From NCBI RefSeq assembly GCF_000241325.1, contig NZ_BAEI01000038.1, positions 1-43,409 on the forward strand: a stretch of 43,409 nt of DNA, written 5' to 3'. The notes beneath the pieces are model-generated. The model saw nothing but the letters and a program-made list of their open reading frames with translations. It ran no database searches and was not told the origin of the DNA. This document shows positions 23,196 to 31,655 of the stretch, piece after piece (position 1 is the stretch's first letter; each line of letters starts with the position of its first letter). The position numbers were made by a program, and so were the translations under genes. The stretch comes from Gordonia polyisoprenivorans NBRC 16320 = JCM 10675 (lineage in GTDB: Bacteria > Actinomycetota > Actinomycetes > Mycobacteriales > Mycobacteriaceae).

Positions 23196-24401
23196 TTGAG
23201 CGATCTGTTCTGGCCGGGCGATCACCGCGCCGACGACCTGATGAGCGACGAAGCGCTCTTGCGGGCCCTCATCGAGGTCGAGAACGCTTGGCTGACAGCA
23301 CTTGTCAGCAACGGTGTGGCACCCGCCGAGGCAGCAGCGGACCTCCGTCCACTCGTCGGGGCCGACGATCTCACGGCCATCGCCGTGGACGCCGAGGCCG
23401 ACGGCAACCCCGTCAGCGGCCTGGTGTCGTTGTTGCGCTCGCGCACCGGCGACACCGCTGCAAGGTGGCTGCACCGGGGACTGACCAGTCAGGACACCCT
23501 CGACACGGCACTCATGATGTGTGTGCGAGACGTCCTGCGCCGCGTCGAGGACCACGTGCGGACGCAGGTCCGGGCGCTACAGGCACTGATCGAGGCCCAC
23601 CGTGACGCCCCCCTGCTGACGCGCACACTGACCCAGCCGGCACTGCCGAGCACCGCGGGACGCAAGTTCGGCGTATGGCTGACCGCCATCCTCGACGCCG
23701 CCGACACCCTCGACGCCCTCCCGCCGATTCCCGTCCAGATCGGTGGCGCCGCAGGCACTCTCGCAGCACCGGTCGAATTGACCGGTTCGGTGCAGGCCGC
23801 GCGGGCACTGGTGACCGCAACGGCAGGCACCGTGGGTCTGGCAGCTTCACCGCCGTGGCACACCACCCGCGCCACCACCACCCGCATCGGTGACGCGCTG
23901 GTGACCTGCTGCGACGCATGGGGGCACCTCGCAGGTGATCTGGCGATCGCCGGACGTCCCGAGATCGGCGAGTTCACCGAGGGCGGCGGTGGCGGGTCAT
24001 CGACGATGCCGCACAAGAACAATCCTGTCCTCACGGTGTTGCTCCGACGGGCCGCGCTGGTCGCACCGGGCCTCGCCGCGACCCTGCATGCCGCGTCGGC
24101 GGCGAGCATCGACGAACGCTCCGACGGGGGTTGGCACGCCGAGTGGTCGACGCTGCGCACCCTGAGCCGTCACACCGTCACCGCCGCCGCCCAGGCCGCG
24201 CAGTTGCTGTTCGGTGTACAGTTCCATCCCGACCGCGCCGCCGCCAATCTCGCATCGGCCCAAGGCATTCTGACCGAGCAGGACACGATGTCACGACTGG
24301 CGGGACATGCGGCGTCGCCGGATTATCTCGGCGCCACCGACATCCTGGTCGACGACGTCGTGGCGCGCGCGCACCGCTATCTCGAAGGAGCCCATTCGTG
24401 A
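23196..24401 (+). CDS. pcaB: 3-Carboxy-cis,cis-muconate cycloisomerase
   Basis: A 401-aa member of the fumarase/aspartase superfamily that converts 3-carboxymuconate to 4-carboxymuconolactone. The superfamily signature GGSSTMPHKNNP is near residue 268, with HRGLTSQDTLDTALM near residue 93 as the second conserved region. TTG 23196, three bases after the pcaG stop, is the start in this tight operon. The TGA overlaps the pcaC GTG (GTGA). Confidence 0.93.
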   Translation: MSDLFWPGDHRADDLMSDEALLRALIEVENAWLTALVSNGVAPAEAAADLRPLVGADDLTAIAVDAEADGNPVSGLVSLLRSRTGDTAARWLHRGLTSQDTLDTALMMCVRDVLRRVEDHVRTQVRALQALIEAHRDAPLLTRTLTQPALPSTAGRKFGVWLTAILDAADTLDALPPIPVQIGGAAGTLAAPVELTGSVQAARALVTATAGTVGLAASPPWHTTRATTTRIGDALVTCCDAWGHLAGDLAIAGRPEIGEFTEGGGGGSSTMPHKNNPVLTVLLRRAALVAPGLAATLHAASAASIDERSDGGWHAEWSTLRTLSRHTVTAAAQAAQLLFGVQFHPDRAAANLASAQGILTEQDTMSRLAGHAASPDYLGATDILVDDVVARAHRYLEGAHS

Positions 24402-24781
24402 CCGATCCGTACACCGATCCCTACGACGCCGGAATGACGGTCCGCCGTGAGGTTCTCGGCGACGCCCACGTGGACCGGGCGAACGCCGCCATCACCGACC
24501 TCACCGAGGAGTTCCAGCAGTTCATCACCCGCTATGCCTGGGGAACGGTCTGGACGCGCCCGGGACTGGACCGGCGCAGCCGGTCGATGATCACCCTCAC
24601 CGCGTTGATCGCGCGCGGCCATCACGAAGAACTCGCCATGCACATCCGCGCCGCCCGCCGCAACGGACTGACCGTCGAGGAGATCAAGGAGGTCATCCTG
24701 CAGAGCGCCATCTATTGCGGGGTGCCCGATGCCAATTCCGCATTCCGCATCGCCTCGACCGTGCTCGCCGAGGAAATCTGA
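24398..24781 (+). CDS. pcaC: 4-Carboxymuconolactone decarboxylase
   Basis: A 127-aa AhpD-like CMD-family protein making 3-oxoadipate enol-lactone. RREVLGDAHVDRANAA, then RSRSMITLTALIARGHHEELAMHIRAARRNGLT and the VILQSAIYCGVPDANSAF helix, are characteristic. GTG 24398 has GAAGGAG upstream and overlaps the pcaB stop; a longer frame from 24131 is rejected. In many relatives pcaC is fused to pcaD as pcaL; here it is a stand-alone gene and no pcaD follows. Confidence 0.93.
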   Translation: MTDPYTDPYDAGMTVRREVLGDAHVDRANAAITDLTEEFQQFITRYAWGTVWTRPGLDRRSRSMITLTALIARGHHEELAMHIRAARRNGLTVEEIKEVILQSAIYCGVPDANSAFRIASTVLAEEI

Positions 24782-24796
24782 GTCACCCCCGATCGA

Positions 24797-25195
24797 TCAC
24801 CTCACCCCGAGCGCGTCGACGTAGTACCACCGGCCGTGCTCGCGCATGAAGCGACTGTGCTCGGACATCGTCCGGCGCGCTCCGTCGGCTCGGTGGTGGG
24901 CGACGAAGGACACCTCGCCTGCATCGTCGAACGGACCGCCGCCGGAGGTCTCGGTGACGTCGAGGCGATACCAGTCGATCTCGTCGTCGAGTTCGAGATC
25001 GCCGGGGCGGGTACGTCGATGCCAGGTGGTAAGCAGGTACTCCCGATCGCCGACGGCGAACGCGGTGAATCGTGATCGCATCAATGCCTGCGCGGTCGGT
25101 GCGCGCCGCCGACCCGCGAGAAGCGGTCCGCAGCACTCGCCGAAGGTCAGCCCGGAGGTACACGGGCATCGGTCATCGGATGACACCACACGCAT
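24797..25195 (-). CDS. YchJ family protein (SEC-C-like motif)
   Basis: A 132-aa protein with an N-terminal Cys cluster, CPCTSGLTFGECCGPLL, typical of SEC-C/YchJ zinc-binding motifs, followed by the YchJ NTF2-like domain (ALMRSRFTAFAVGDREYLLTTWH...RFMREHGRWYYVDA). The function of the family is not established. ATG 25195 is preferred over a longer frame because it places the Cys motif at the N-terminus, as in relatives. It is convergent with pcaC. Confidence 0.88.
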   Translation of the reverse strand: MRVVSSDDRCPCTSGLTFGECCGPLLAGRRRAPTAQALMRSRFTAFAVGDREYLLTTWHRRTRPGDLELDDEIDWYRLDVTETSGGGPFDDAGEVSFVAHHRADGARRTMSEHSRFMREHGRWYYVDALGVR

Positions 25196-25282
25196 GAGTG
25201 CCAGCGTATCCCGTCCGGTCGCAACGCCCTCGGGATCGCACCGAGCTCGACGGTCGGTGACATCCCCCTTGGCATCCCGCCC

Positions 25283-25311
25283 TTGACATCCCCGCCGGGG
25301 ACCGGAAGATT
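25283..25311 (+). promoter_or_regulatory. Predicted promoter of the SDR gene
   Basis: TTGACA (25283-25288), 17 bases, then AAGATT (25306-25311), 45 bases upstream of the ATG at 25356. The -35 box is exact; the -10 box is weak. Confidence 0.4.
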
Positions 25312-25355
25312 CGGCGGCATCAGATGATCTGGAGTCAACGGTGAGAAGGTCTGCA

Positions 25356-26174
25356 ATGAGCCGCAGTGTGCTGGTCGTCGTCGGAACCGGGGGCATGGGT
25401 GTGGCCATCGCGCGCCGGCAGGGCGGCGGGCGGCGGGTGCTGCTCGCCGATGCCGATGCGACCGCTCTCGACGCGCGGGTCGACGCCCTCGACGGCGAGG
25501 GGTTCGACGTGTCCGGCCATCCGGTGGACGTGGCGTCGGCGGATTCGCTGCGGGCACTGGCCGAGCATGCATCCGGGCTCGGCGCCGTGGACCAGGTCGT
25601 CCACACGGCCGGTTTGTCGCCGGTGCAGGCGAGCGCGGAGGCGATCCTGCGAGTCGATCTCCTCGGGGTCGCCCTGTCGCTGGACGTCTTCGGCGAGGTC
25701 ATCGCCCCCGGCGGTGCGGGTGTGGTGATCGCGAGCATGGCCGGGCACATGTTCGGGCCGCTGCCGGCCGATCAGGCCGCGGCATTGGCCGCCACCGCCG
25801 CAGAGGACCTGCTCGGCTTGGGTTTCCTGCAGGGTGACGTCGCCTCGAATCCGGCACTGGCGTATGGGATCGCCAAGCAGGCCAACCACATCCGCGTGCG
25901 CGCGGCAGCCCGCAGCTGGGGCGCCCGCGGCGCCCGGATCAACAGCATCTCTCCCGGGGTGATCGCCACGGCGATGGGTCGCCAGGAACTCGCCGGCGCC
26001 AGCGGAGAGACGATGCGGTCGATGATCGAGGGCTCGGGCACCGGACGGCTGGGCACCGCGTCCGACATCGCCGCCGCGGCCGCCTTCCTCCTCGGCCCCG
26101 AATCGTCGTTCGTCACCGGCACCGATCTGCTCGTGGACGGCGGCGTGGTCGCCTCCCTGACCGCGCAGGGCTGA
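25356..26174 (+). CDS. Short-chain dehydrogenase/reductase (SDR)
   Basis: A 272-aa Rossmann-fold oxidoreductase. Cofactor motif GTGGMGVAIAR is at residues 9-19, TAG of the NAG-equivalent lies near 90, and the catalytic YGIAK is near 169, followed by INSISPGVIAT. Acidic D at the end of strand 2 (LLADADA) suggests NAD preference (inference). An unusually long loop before the YxxxK (residues about 128-165) carries the active-site region. GAGAAGG precedes ATG 25356. The substrate is unknown. The MBL gene starts three bases downstream, so they form an operon. Confidence 0.88.
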   Translation: MSRSVLVVVGTGGMGVAIARRQGGGRRVLLADADATALDARVDALDGEGFDVSGHPVDVASADSLRALAEHASGLGAVDQVVHTAGLSPVQASAEAILRVDLLGVALSLDVFGEVIAPGGAGVVIASMAGHMFGPLPADQAAALAATAAEDLLGLGFLQGDVASNPALAYGIAKQANHIRVRAAARSWGARGARINSISPGVIATAMGRQELAGASGETMRSMIEGSGTGRLGTASDIAAAAAFLLGPESSFVTGTDLLVDGGVVASLTAQG

Positions 26175-26177
26175 GAG

Positions 26178-27122
26178 ATGTACACCGTCAACCGCTTCGG
26201 GGCGGTCGACGTCCTGACGGCGGGTAACGGCGGCGTCGTACCGTACGGCAACACCGTCGTGGTCCGCGGATCGGACGCGGTGCTGGTGATCGATCCGTCA
26301 CTCGCCCTCGACGACGACCCAGTCGGCGCCGACGCGGTGATGATCAGTCACGCGCACGAGGACCACATCGCCGGGCTGCGGCACTTCACCGCCGACACCT
26401 TCGCCCACCGTCACGACGCGGCCGCCGTCGGCTCGCTCGACACCCTCATCGCCGGCTACGGACTCGACCCGGATCTCCGCGCCGCGATGACCACGGTGAT
26501 GACCGACGACTACCACCTGCCGGCCGTACGTGACGGCGTCCTGGGTGTGACCGACGGCCACACCTTCGACCTTGGCGACCACACCGCAACGGTCATCCAT
26601 CTGCCCGGACACACCGCCGGGCACTGCGGCGTGCTGATCGAACCTGCCGGGTTTCTCTACATCGCCGACATCGACCTGACGTCGTTCGGGCCGATGTACG
26701 GCGATCTCGGGTCCAGTCTCGACGACTTCCTCGCCTCCATCGACCGGGTCGGCGAGATCGACGCCCGCTGGTACGGAACCTTCCACCACAAAGGTGTGGT
26801 GACCGGGCGTTCCGAGTTCGGTAACCGGCTCGCGGCCTACCGTCATCGGATTCTCGAGCGCGAGGAACGGCTACTCGAATTCCTACGACAGCCAAGGACT
26901 TTCGACGAGATCGTGGCGCACCGGCTGGTGTATCGCCCACATGTCGAGGCGCCGTGGGTGCGATCGGTGGAGCGTCGGACCGCACAGTTGCACCTCGAGC
27001 GCCTCCTCGACGCGGGCGCGGTGACCGCGATCGGCGACGAACAGACCGGGCGTCACACGGGCGACGCTCAGACGGACGCCCGGTCCGGCGCGGTATCGAC
27101 CATGTCGTGGGTCATCGCGTAG
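26178..27122 (+). CDS. MBL-fold metallohydrolase with C-terminal helical domain
   Basis: A 314-aa protein. The metal motif SHAHEDH is at residues 57-63, with HLPGHTAGHCG near 148 and YIADIDL near 168 as the next ligands; GTFHHKGV near 206 gives the last His. A C-terminal extension (about 225-290) resembles the LACTB2-like winged helix (FDEIVAHRLVYRP..., RRTAQLHLERLLDAGAV). Such proteins include glyoxalase-II-like and lactonase-like hydrolases; the substrate is unknown. It is co-transcribed with the SDR gene. Its 3' end overlaps the convergent MpaB-like gene by 55 bases. Confidence 0.87.
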   Translation: MYTVNRFGAVDVLTAGNGGVVPYGNTVVVRGSDAVLVIDPSLALDDDPVGADAVMISHAHEDHIAGLRHFTADTFAHRHDAAAVGSLDTLIAGYGLDPDLRAAMTTVMTDDYHLPAVRDGVLGVTDGHTFDLGDHTATVIHLPGHTAGHCGVLIEPAGFLYIADIDLTSFGPMYGDLGSSLDDFLASIDRVGEIDARWYGTFHHKGVVTGRSEFGNRLAAYRHRILEREERLLEFLRQPRTFDEIVAHRLVYRPHVEAPWVRSVERRTAQLHLERLLDAGAVTAIGDEQTGRHTGDAQTDARSGAVSTMSWVIA

Positions 27123-28243
27123 GCGGCACGCATGCGCGCCATCTCGGTGTCCCGGTCGGCGTAGGCGCGTCGGGTGAACTCGTCGAGCCCGCCGGCGCGG
27201 CGGATTTGTCCGCGGCTGATGAGCTGCATGACCCCGGATAATCGAGGGAGCAGCCGGGCGATCCGGCGATGACGGATGCCGAGCGCATCGGCGTCGGCGT
27301 CGCCGAGGAAGACCCGCTCGTATCCCTCCATGACGGCCGTGGCGATCGGCACCCGCCACCGCTGCGGCAACGACATGGTGTTGGCGAACTCGGGAATCAG
27401 ATAGTCGGCGTTGAGCGCGGTGACGAATTCGCGGTCGTAGGCATCGGGGCCGGGCGAGGTCAATCGGTACAGTTCCTCGATCCGCCGGTGATCGGCCTCG
27501 TTTCGGGGATTCAGGTCGTCGTCCATGCCGATCACGTGGCCGACGTAGCGCCACAGGTGATAGATGTCGTCGAGTTCGTCCGCGGTGAAACGAACCCCGA
27601 GTGTGCCCATCGCCTCGATCGCGATGTGCCCGAACTCGGCAAGCGTGAATGCCATGTACGGCTGCGGAATCGGGACACCCCACGCATCGTGCTCCCAAAT
27701 GCCGCTGCGCAGCAGATGTGCCCGGACGTGCGCGTGGATCATCCGCACCCGCACCGTGTAGGCGAAACCCGCACCGTCACGGCGCATTCCGCCCGGCGTC
27801 AACACCCGACGCAGCCACTCGCCGACCTCCACCGAACGCACGCCCGGCATCGTCGAGTACCGTCCGGTCAGCGCCAACGGCTTGCCCGCGATGCTGTTGC
27901 CCGCGCCGCGCAGCAGCGAGGCCGCCGCCAGCACGATCGCCATGGCCGGGAAGTGCCGCACCAGGGCGTCGGCGGCGCGGTCGCAACGATCGTGGTCGAG
28001 CCAGTCCGGTTCGCGCTCGATCGAGTCGAACAGCGCGACCAGTGCCGGTGGCGCTTCGGCCAGCGAGCCGATGCCATCGGCGAGAGCAGGGCGGATCAGA
28101 GCGGCGGACCCCCGTTCGGCGACGACGGCGTCGGCGAGATCATCGGCACGCCACATGGCGGCGATCCAGGTGTCTCCCGCGTGTCCGTACAACGTGCGGG
28201 CTCGGTCGGTGTTCACCAACCCGGTGGGCGGCACAAGAGTCAT
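27068..28243 (-). CDS. MpaB-like oxygenase (DUF2236 family)
   Basis: A 391-aa protein of the DUF2236 family, which includes mycophenolic-acid MpaB and the heme-dependent latex-clearing protein Lcp. LVRHFPAMAIVLAAASLLRGAGNSIAGKPLA, then VRMIHAHVRAHLLRSG (candidate heme-ligand His) and HLWRYVGHVIGMDDDL are the conserved helices. The family oxidises diverse hydrophobic substrates; the substrate here is unknown. ATG 28243 is preferred to 28279, since the longer start would overlap the control region. It is divergent from a TetR gene that is the likely regulator. Confidence 0.87.
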   Translation of the reverse strand: MTLVPPTGLVNTDRARTLYGHAGDTWIAAMWRADDLADAVVAERGSAALIRPALADGIGSLAEAPPALVALFDSIEREPDWLDHDRCDRAADALVRHFPAMAIVLAAASLLRGAGNSIAGKPLALTGRYSTMPGVRSVEVGEWLRRVLTPGGMRRDGAGFAYTVRVRMIHAHVRAHLLRSGIWEHDAWGVPIPQPYMAFTLAEFGHIAIEAMGTLGVRFTADELDDIYHLWRYVGHVIGMDDDLNPRNEADHRRIEELYRLTSPGPDAYDREFVTALNADYLIPEFANTMSLPQRWRVPIATAVMEGYERVFLGDADADALGIRHRRIARLLPRLSGVMQLISRGQIRRAGGLDEFTRRAYADRDTEMARMRAAYAMTHDMVDTAPDRASV

Positions 28244-28259
28244 GACACCAGCCAAACAC

Positions 28260-28270
28260 GAGGAATCCTC
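28260..28270. promoter_or_regulatory. Palindrome GAGGAATCCTC between MpaB-like and TetR genes
   Basis: Perfect 5-base arms around one A, in the 43-base gap between the two divergent starts (28243 and 28287). Its location makes it the likely TetR operator. Confidence 0.4.
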
Positions 28271-28286
28271 ACTTACCATTCATTTC

Positions 28287-28919
28287 ATGGCCCGAACCCC
28301 TGCCAGCTCCGCGGCGGGCGCTCGCACGCGCGTCGCGCCGCGTCAGCCGCGCGCCGTCGCGATGCGCAGGCGACTGTTGGACGCGACCACGACGCTGCTT
28401 GCCGAGCGGCCCGACGGTCTCCCGACCACCCAGGACATCGCTGATCACTGCGATGTCAGCATCGGGACGGTGTATCGCTACTTCGCCGACGTCGGCGACA
28501 TCCTGTTCGATCTCCGGCAGGAGGCGATCCAGCAGATCAGCTCGGACCTCGCCGTCGGTATCGGGCAGGCGATCGACGCCGAACCACTCGCCGCGATCAC
28601 CGCCGTGGTGGATGCCCTCACTTCTTCGTTCGAGCGGCACGCGCCGGTGATCGCGGCATCGCTGGCGGGCGACAACGCCGAGTTCGGATCGGCCTGGGGA
28701 CAGATCGAGGCGCCACTGGTCCCGCTGGGCCGCATCCTCCCGACGCGCTTCCGGCCGGATCTGTCGCCCGCGGAGCTCGACGACCTGGTGTTCCTCACCA
28801 TGGGTGCCACCGCGAGCCTGTGTCTCCGCGTGGCCCTGGCCCGCCCGGCGACCGCCGACCGCCGGCGACTGGTCGACACCTGTGCGCGAATGCTGTTGGC
28901 GGCCTTCGCGATTCCCTGA
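28287..28919 (+). CDS. TetR-family regulator of the MpaB-like gene
   Basis: A 210-aa protein. A basic leader (residues 1-30) precedes the TetR HTH: RRRLLDATTTLLAERPDGLPTTQDIADHCDVSIGTVYRYFADV. The C-domain is helical, with MGATASLCLRVALARP near the end. ATG 28287 has no ribosome site and could be a leaderless start; the in-frame open region continues far upstream but through the divergent gene. It is expected to repress the MpaB-like gene and itself. Confidence 0.85.
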   Translation: MARTPASSAAGARTRVAPRQPRAVAMRRRLLDATTTLLAERPDGLPTTQDIADHCDVSIGTVYRYFADVGDILFDLRQEAIQQISSDLAVGIGQAIDAEPLAAITAVVDALTSSFERHAPVIAASLAGDNAEFGSAWGQIEAPLVPLGRILPTRFRPDLSPAELDDLVFLTMGATASLCLRVALARPATADRRRLVDTCARMLLAAFAIP

Positions 28920-29016
28920 TCGAGGATCACCGAATGCGCCGCCGTGGCGACCCACCGCGCGACGTCCAGCCAACTGCCAGCGTGATCGCGGTGCCATCCC
29001 AGCTGCGCGCAGTGTG

Positions 29017-29346
29017 ATGATCGGTATGCACACCACGAAGCACTCCTTCACCGACACCGTCCTCGTCGTCACCGACGGCTCGCTGCGGTCGCGCACCGTC
29101 ATCGATCAGGTTCTGCGCTCGGGCCGCAATGCGGTGGTCGCGGGGCGTCACACGCGCGATCTCGTCTCCTATGTGGACGCCGCCGTCCACGACCGGGTCT
29201 GGGCGGTCGTCTGCGATCCGGCCGATCCGACGCAGATCGAGGCACTGATCGAACGCGCCACCGACACGATGGGCCCGGTGATCATGGTCGTCGACCCGGC
29301 TGGACAACTGCACGACGTCCACTCCGCCGACCGGCAGGTCGCCTGA
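29017..29346 (+). CDS. Short Rossmann-like protein resembling an SDR N-terminus (109 aa)
   Basis: ATG 29017 or 29026. The pattern TVLVVTDGSLRSRTVIDQVLRSGRNAVVAGR..., then VVCDPADPTQIEALIERATDTMGPVIMVVDPAG reproduces the first three beta-alpha units of a short-chain dehydrogenase, but the glycine-rich TGxxxGxG loop is replaced by TDGSLRSR. The chain stops before the catalytic domain. It may be a truncated SDR or a stand-alone small domain. Codon use is normal for the genome. It is convergent with the sigma factor gene. Confidence 0.6.
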   Translation: MIGMHTTKHSFTDTVLVVTDGSLRSRTVIDQVLRSGRNAVVAGRHTRDLVSYVDAAVHDRVWAVVCDPADPTQIEALIERATDTMGPVIMVVDPAGQLHDVHSADRQVA

Positions 29347-29369
29347 ACCGCAGATGTGCACGCGCCACC

Positions 29370-30275
29370 TCAGTGACGTGAGATCTCCCGTACCGTATGC
29401 ACCGCTGCCATCTTGGCCGGATTCCGCATGACGAAGACGTGCCGGATGAGACCGTCGACCACATCGAGCCACAGGATCGCACCCGGATCGTCGGACACCG
29501 CCACGGTGAATCCCGGCATCCCGTTGACCTCCATCTCGCCGACCTGCATCTGCCGCTTCTCAGCAAGGCGCATCAGGTTGGCCATGATCCGCGCGACCTG
29601 ATCGGCACCGTGGATCGGGCGCCGCGCCGCCGGCGCCTTGCCGTCGCTGTCGGCGAGATACACCGTGTCGGGCGCGAGCACCTCGAGCAGCGCCTGCACG
29701 TCACCGGTGGCCGCTGCGGCCAGAAAAGCGTGCGCCACCTGCGTTCCCGTGTCGGCGTCGGCAGCGAACCGCGGCCGTCGCGCCTGCACGTGTTCGCGGG
29801 CCCGGTGGGAGATCTGCCGGACCGCGGCAACGGACTTCTGCGTCATGTCGGCGATCTCGGCATGAGCGAACCCGAACACCTCACGGAGCAGGAACACCGC
29901 ACGTTCGTCCGGTCCCAGCGAGTGCAGGACCACCATCATCGCCGTCGACACCGCTTCGAAGAGGACGACGTCGTCGGCGGGATCGCGAACGTCGATGACG
30001 ATGGGTTCGGGCAACCACGGACCGACATAGTCCTCGCGGCGCCGTTGTCCGGCGCGTGCGGCGTTGAGCGCCTGCCGGGTGACCACCTTCGCGAGATAGG
30101 CCCGCGGGTCGTCGACGGCGTCGAGATCGACCTCCGACCAGCGCAGGTAACTCTCCTGCAGCACGTCATCGGATTCGGTGGCCGAGCCGAGGATCTCGTA
30201 GGCGATGGTGAACAGCAGCGGGCGGTGATCGAGGAAGATCCGCAGGTGCTCGTCGCGTGTGCCACCGGTGCTCAC
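29370..30275 (-). CDS. sigJ: ECF41-type RNA polymerase sigma factor (SigJ-like)
   Basis: A 301-aa sigma-70 factor. Regions sigma2 (HRPLLFTIAYEILGSATESDDVLQESYLRW) and sigma4 (LGPDERAVFLLREVFGFAHAEIADM) flank a WLPEP motif (GPWLPEPI). A SnoaL-like C-terminal extension (residues about 175-300) contains DSDGK (for the DGGGK motif) and NGMPG. These three motifs define the ECF41 group, in which the extension acts as built-in regulator in place of an anti-sigma factor. GTG 30275 overlaps the oxidoreductase TGA (GTGA), so they are co-translated. ECF41 genes usually sit next to an oxidoreductase, decarboxylase or epimerase gene, as here. Confidence 0.92.
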   Translation of the reverse strand: MSTGGTRDEHLRIFLDHRPLLFTIAYEILGSATESDDVLQESYLRWSEVDLDAVDDPRAYLAKVVTRQALNAARAGQRRREDYVGPWLPEPIVIDVRDPADDVVLFEAVSTAMMVVLHSLGPDERAVFLLREVFGFAHAEIADMTQKSVAAVRQISHRAREHVQARRPRFAADADTGTQVAHAFLAAAATGDVQALLEVLAPDTVYLADSDGKAPAARRPIHGADQVARIMANLMRLAEKRQMQVGEMEVNGMPGFTVAVSDDPGAILWLDVVDGLIRHVFVMRNPAKMAAVHTVREISRH

Positions 30276-31486
30276 CGCACGACCTGTCCGTTCGGGGTCG
30301 GGTCGCGGTGGTCGACCGAGGCCGTCGAGCGGGCGGCCGGATAGATCCCCGGATGCCGGGCCTCCAGTTGCAGACCCCAGATCGTGCCCCGACAGATCAG
30401 CTCCTTCATCAGCGCGGCCCCACGGCCGGTGACCACGCCGCGCGTCGGCGAATCGTCCTTGTGGGTGAGTTGCAGCGTGGCTGCATGCCGTCCGAGGCTG
30501 ACGCATTGCGCGACGAACCCGGGATACGCCGCGACCGGGTGCTCACCGATGGCCAGCGAACGCACCGACTGCGCGGCGGCCACACCGAGCGGCATTGCGG
30601 CCTGACAGCTCATGCGGGGCACGTTACCCGCCGGCGCGACGGCATCACCGGCTCCGAGGATGCGCTCGTCGTCGACGCTGACCAGGGCGGCGTCAGTGCA
30701 CAGCCGACCGAGGTGGTCGCACGTCAGCCCGCTGCGGCGTGCGAGATCGGGTACCGCGAAACCGGTGGTGACGACGGTGATGTCGGTGGCCGCCTCGACG
30801 CACTCGCCTGTTGCGTGGACGAGTGTCACCGTTGTGGCGCCGATGCGTTCGACCCGGGTGTGCTCGTGGCAGACGACGCCGAGATGCTCGAGCGCGCGGC
30901 GTGTCCGCTCACGCCCACGGACGGACAGACTCGAGGCGATCTCGTCGGCGGTGACGAGGGTGACCCGGTGGCCGGCCTCGGCGAGTTCGGCGGCGGTCTC
31001 GATCCCGGTCAGGCCGCCGCCGACGACGGTGACGCGGCCGGCGCCTCGCAGCTCGGCCAGCCGGTTGCGCAGGCGGGTGGCCGATTCCCAGTCGGTGACC
31101 AGCTGGGCGTGGTCGGCGGCACCCTCGATCGCCGCACTGCCGATCGCCGCACTGCCGATCGCCGCACTGCCGGAGCTGCCGACGGCGTAGATCAGCCAGT
31201 CGTAGTCGAGCCGGTCACCCGAGTCGAGGCCGACCTGACGTCCAGGTGCGTCGATGTGTTCCGCGGTGGCGACGATGCGGCGGACGCGCGCGGAGAGCAG
31301 CGTCTCGAAGTCGCGGGTGGGCGTGGCGGTGCCGGCCGCCCATTGATGAAGCCGGATACGTTCGACGAAGTGGTCGCGCGCATTCACCATCACCACATCG
31401 AACGACGACTCTGCGGCCAGTCTGTTGGCTGCCATCGTGCCGGCGTACCCGCCACCGACGACCACCACCCTGTGTTGTTCACTCAT
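30272..31486 (-). CDS. NAD(P)/FAD-dependent oxidoreductase (NDH-2-like)
   Basis: A 404-aa flavoprotein. The FAD-binding GGGYAG is at residues 10-15, and a second Rossmann motif (VVGGGLTGIE) is near 160. ILGAGDAVAP is the conserved FAD-contact segment, followed by MSCQAAMPLG. It resembles type-II NADH dehydrogenases without a clear membrane anchor, the type of partner gene seen with ECF41 factors. AAGGAG lies before ATG 31486. A 15-base unit repeated three times (31127-31171 region) inserts GSAAIGSAAIGSAAI at about residue 105. It is the first gene of the sigJ operon. Confidence 0.9.
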   Translation of the reverse strand: MSEQHRVVVVGGGYAGTMAANRLAAESSFDVVMVNARDHFVERIRLHQWAAGTATPTRDFETLLSARVRRIVATAEHIDAPGRQVGLDSGDRLDYDWLIYAVGSSGSAAIGSAAIGSAAIEGAADHAQLVTDWESATRLRNRLAELRGAGRVTVVGGGLTGIETAAELAEAGHRVTLVTADEIASSLSVRGRERTRRALEHLGVVCHEHTRVERIGATTVTLVHATGECVEAATDITVVTTGFAVPDLARRSGLTCDHLGRLCTDAALVSVDDERILGAGDAVAPAGNVPRMSCQAAMPLGVAAAQSVRSLAIGEHPVAAYPGFVAQCVSLGRHAATLQLTHKDDSPTRGVVTGRGAALMKELICRGTIWGLQLEARHPGIYPAARSTASVDHRDPTPNGQVVR

Positions 31487-31526
31487 GGTTCTCACTCCTT
31501 GACTGCCGGGGATCTGACATACCCGA

Positions 31527-31553
31527 GACACCACGCAGGCCGAGAATGTGACA
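31527..31553 (-). promoter_or_regulatory. ECF41-type promoter of the oxidoreductase-sigJ operon
   Basis: On the minus strand TGTCACA (31547-31553), 16 bases, then TGTC (31527-31530), 41 bases before the ATG at 31486. The published ECF41 target consensus is TGTCACA-N16-CGTC, so only one base differs. This indicates autoregulation by the encoded sigma factor. Confidence 0.7.
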
Positions 31554-31655
31554 GGTAGTGACTCGGATCACAGCGTCGGAGAGGTGTCGCCGGTGCATGG
31601 GTACGGCGAACGTGGGGTCGACGGTGGGTGAACACCGATGACATAACCTGACGAG

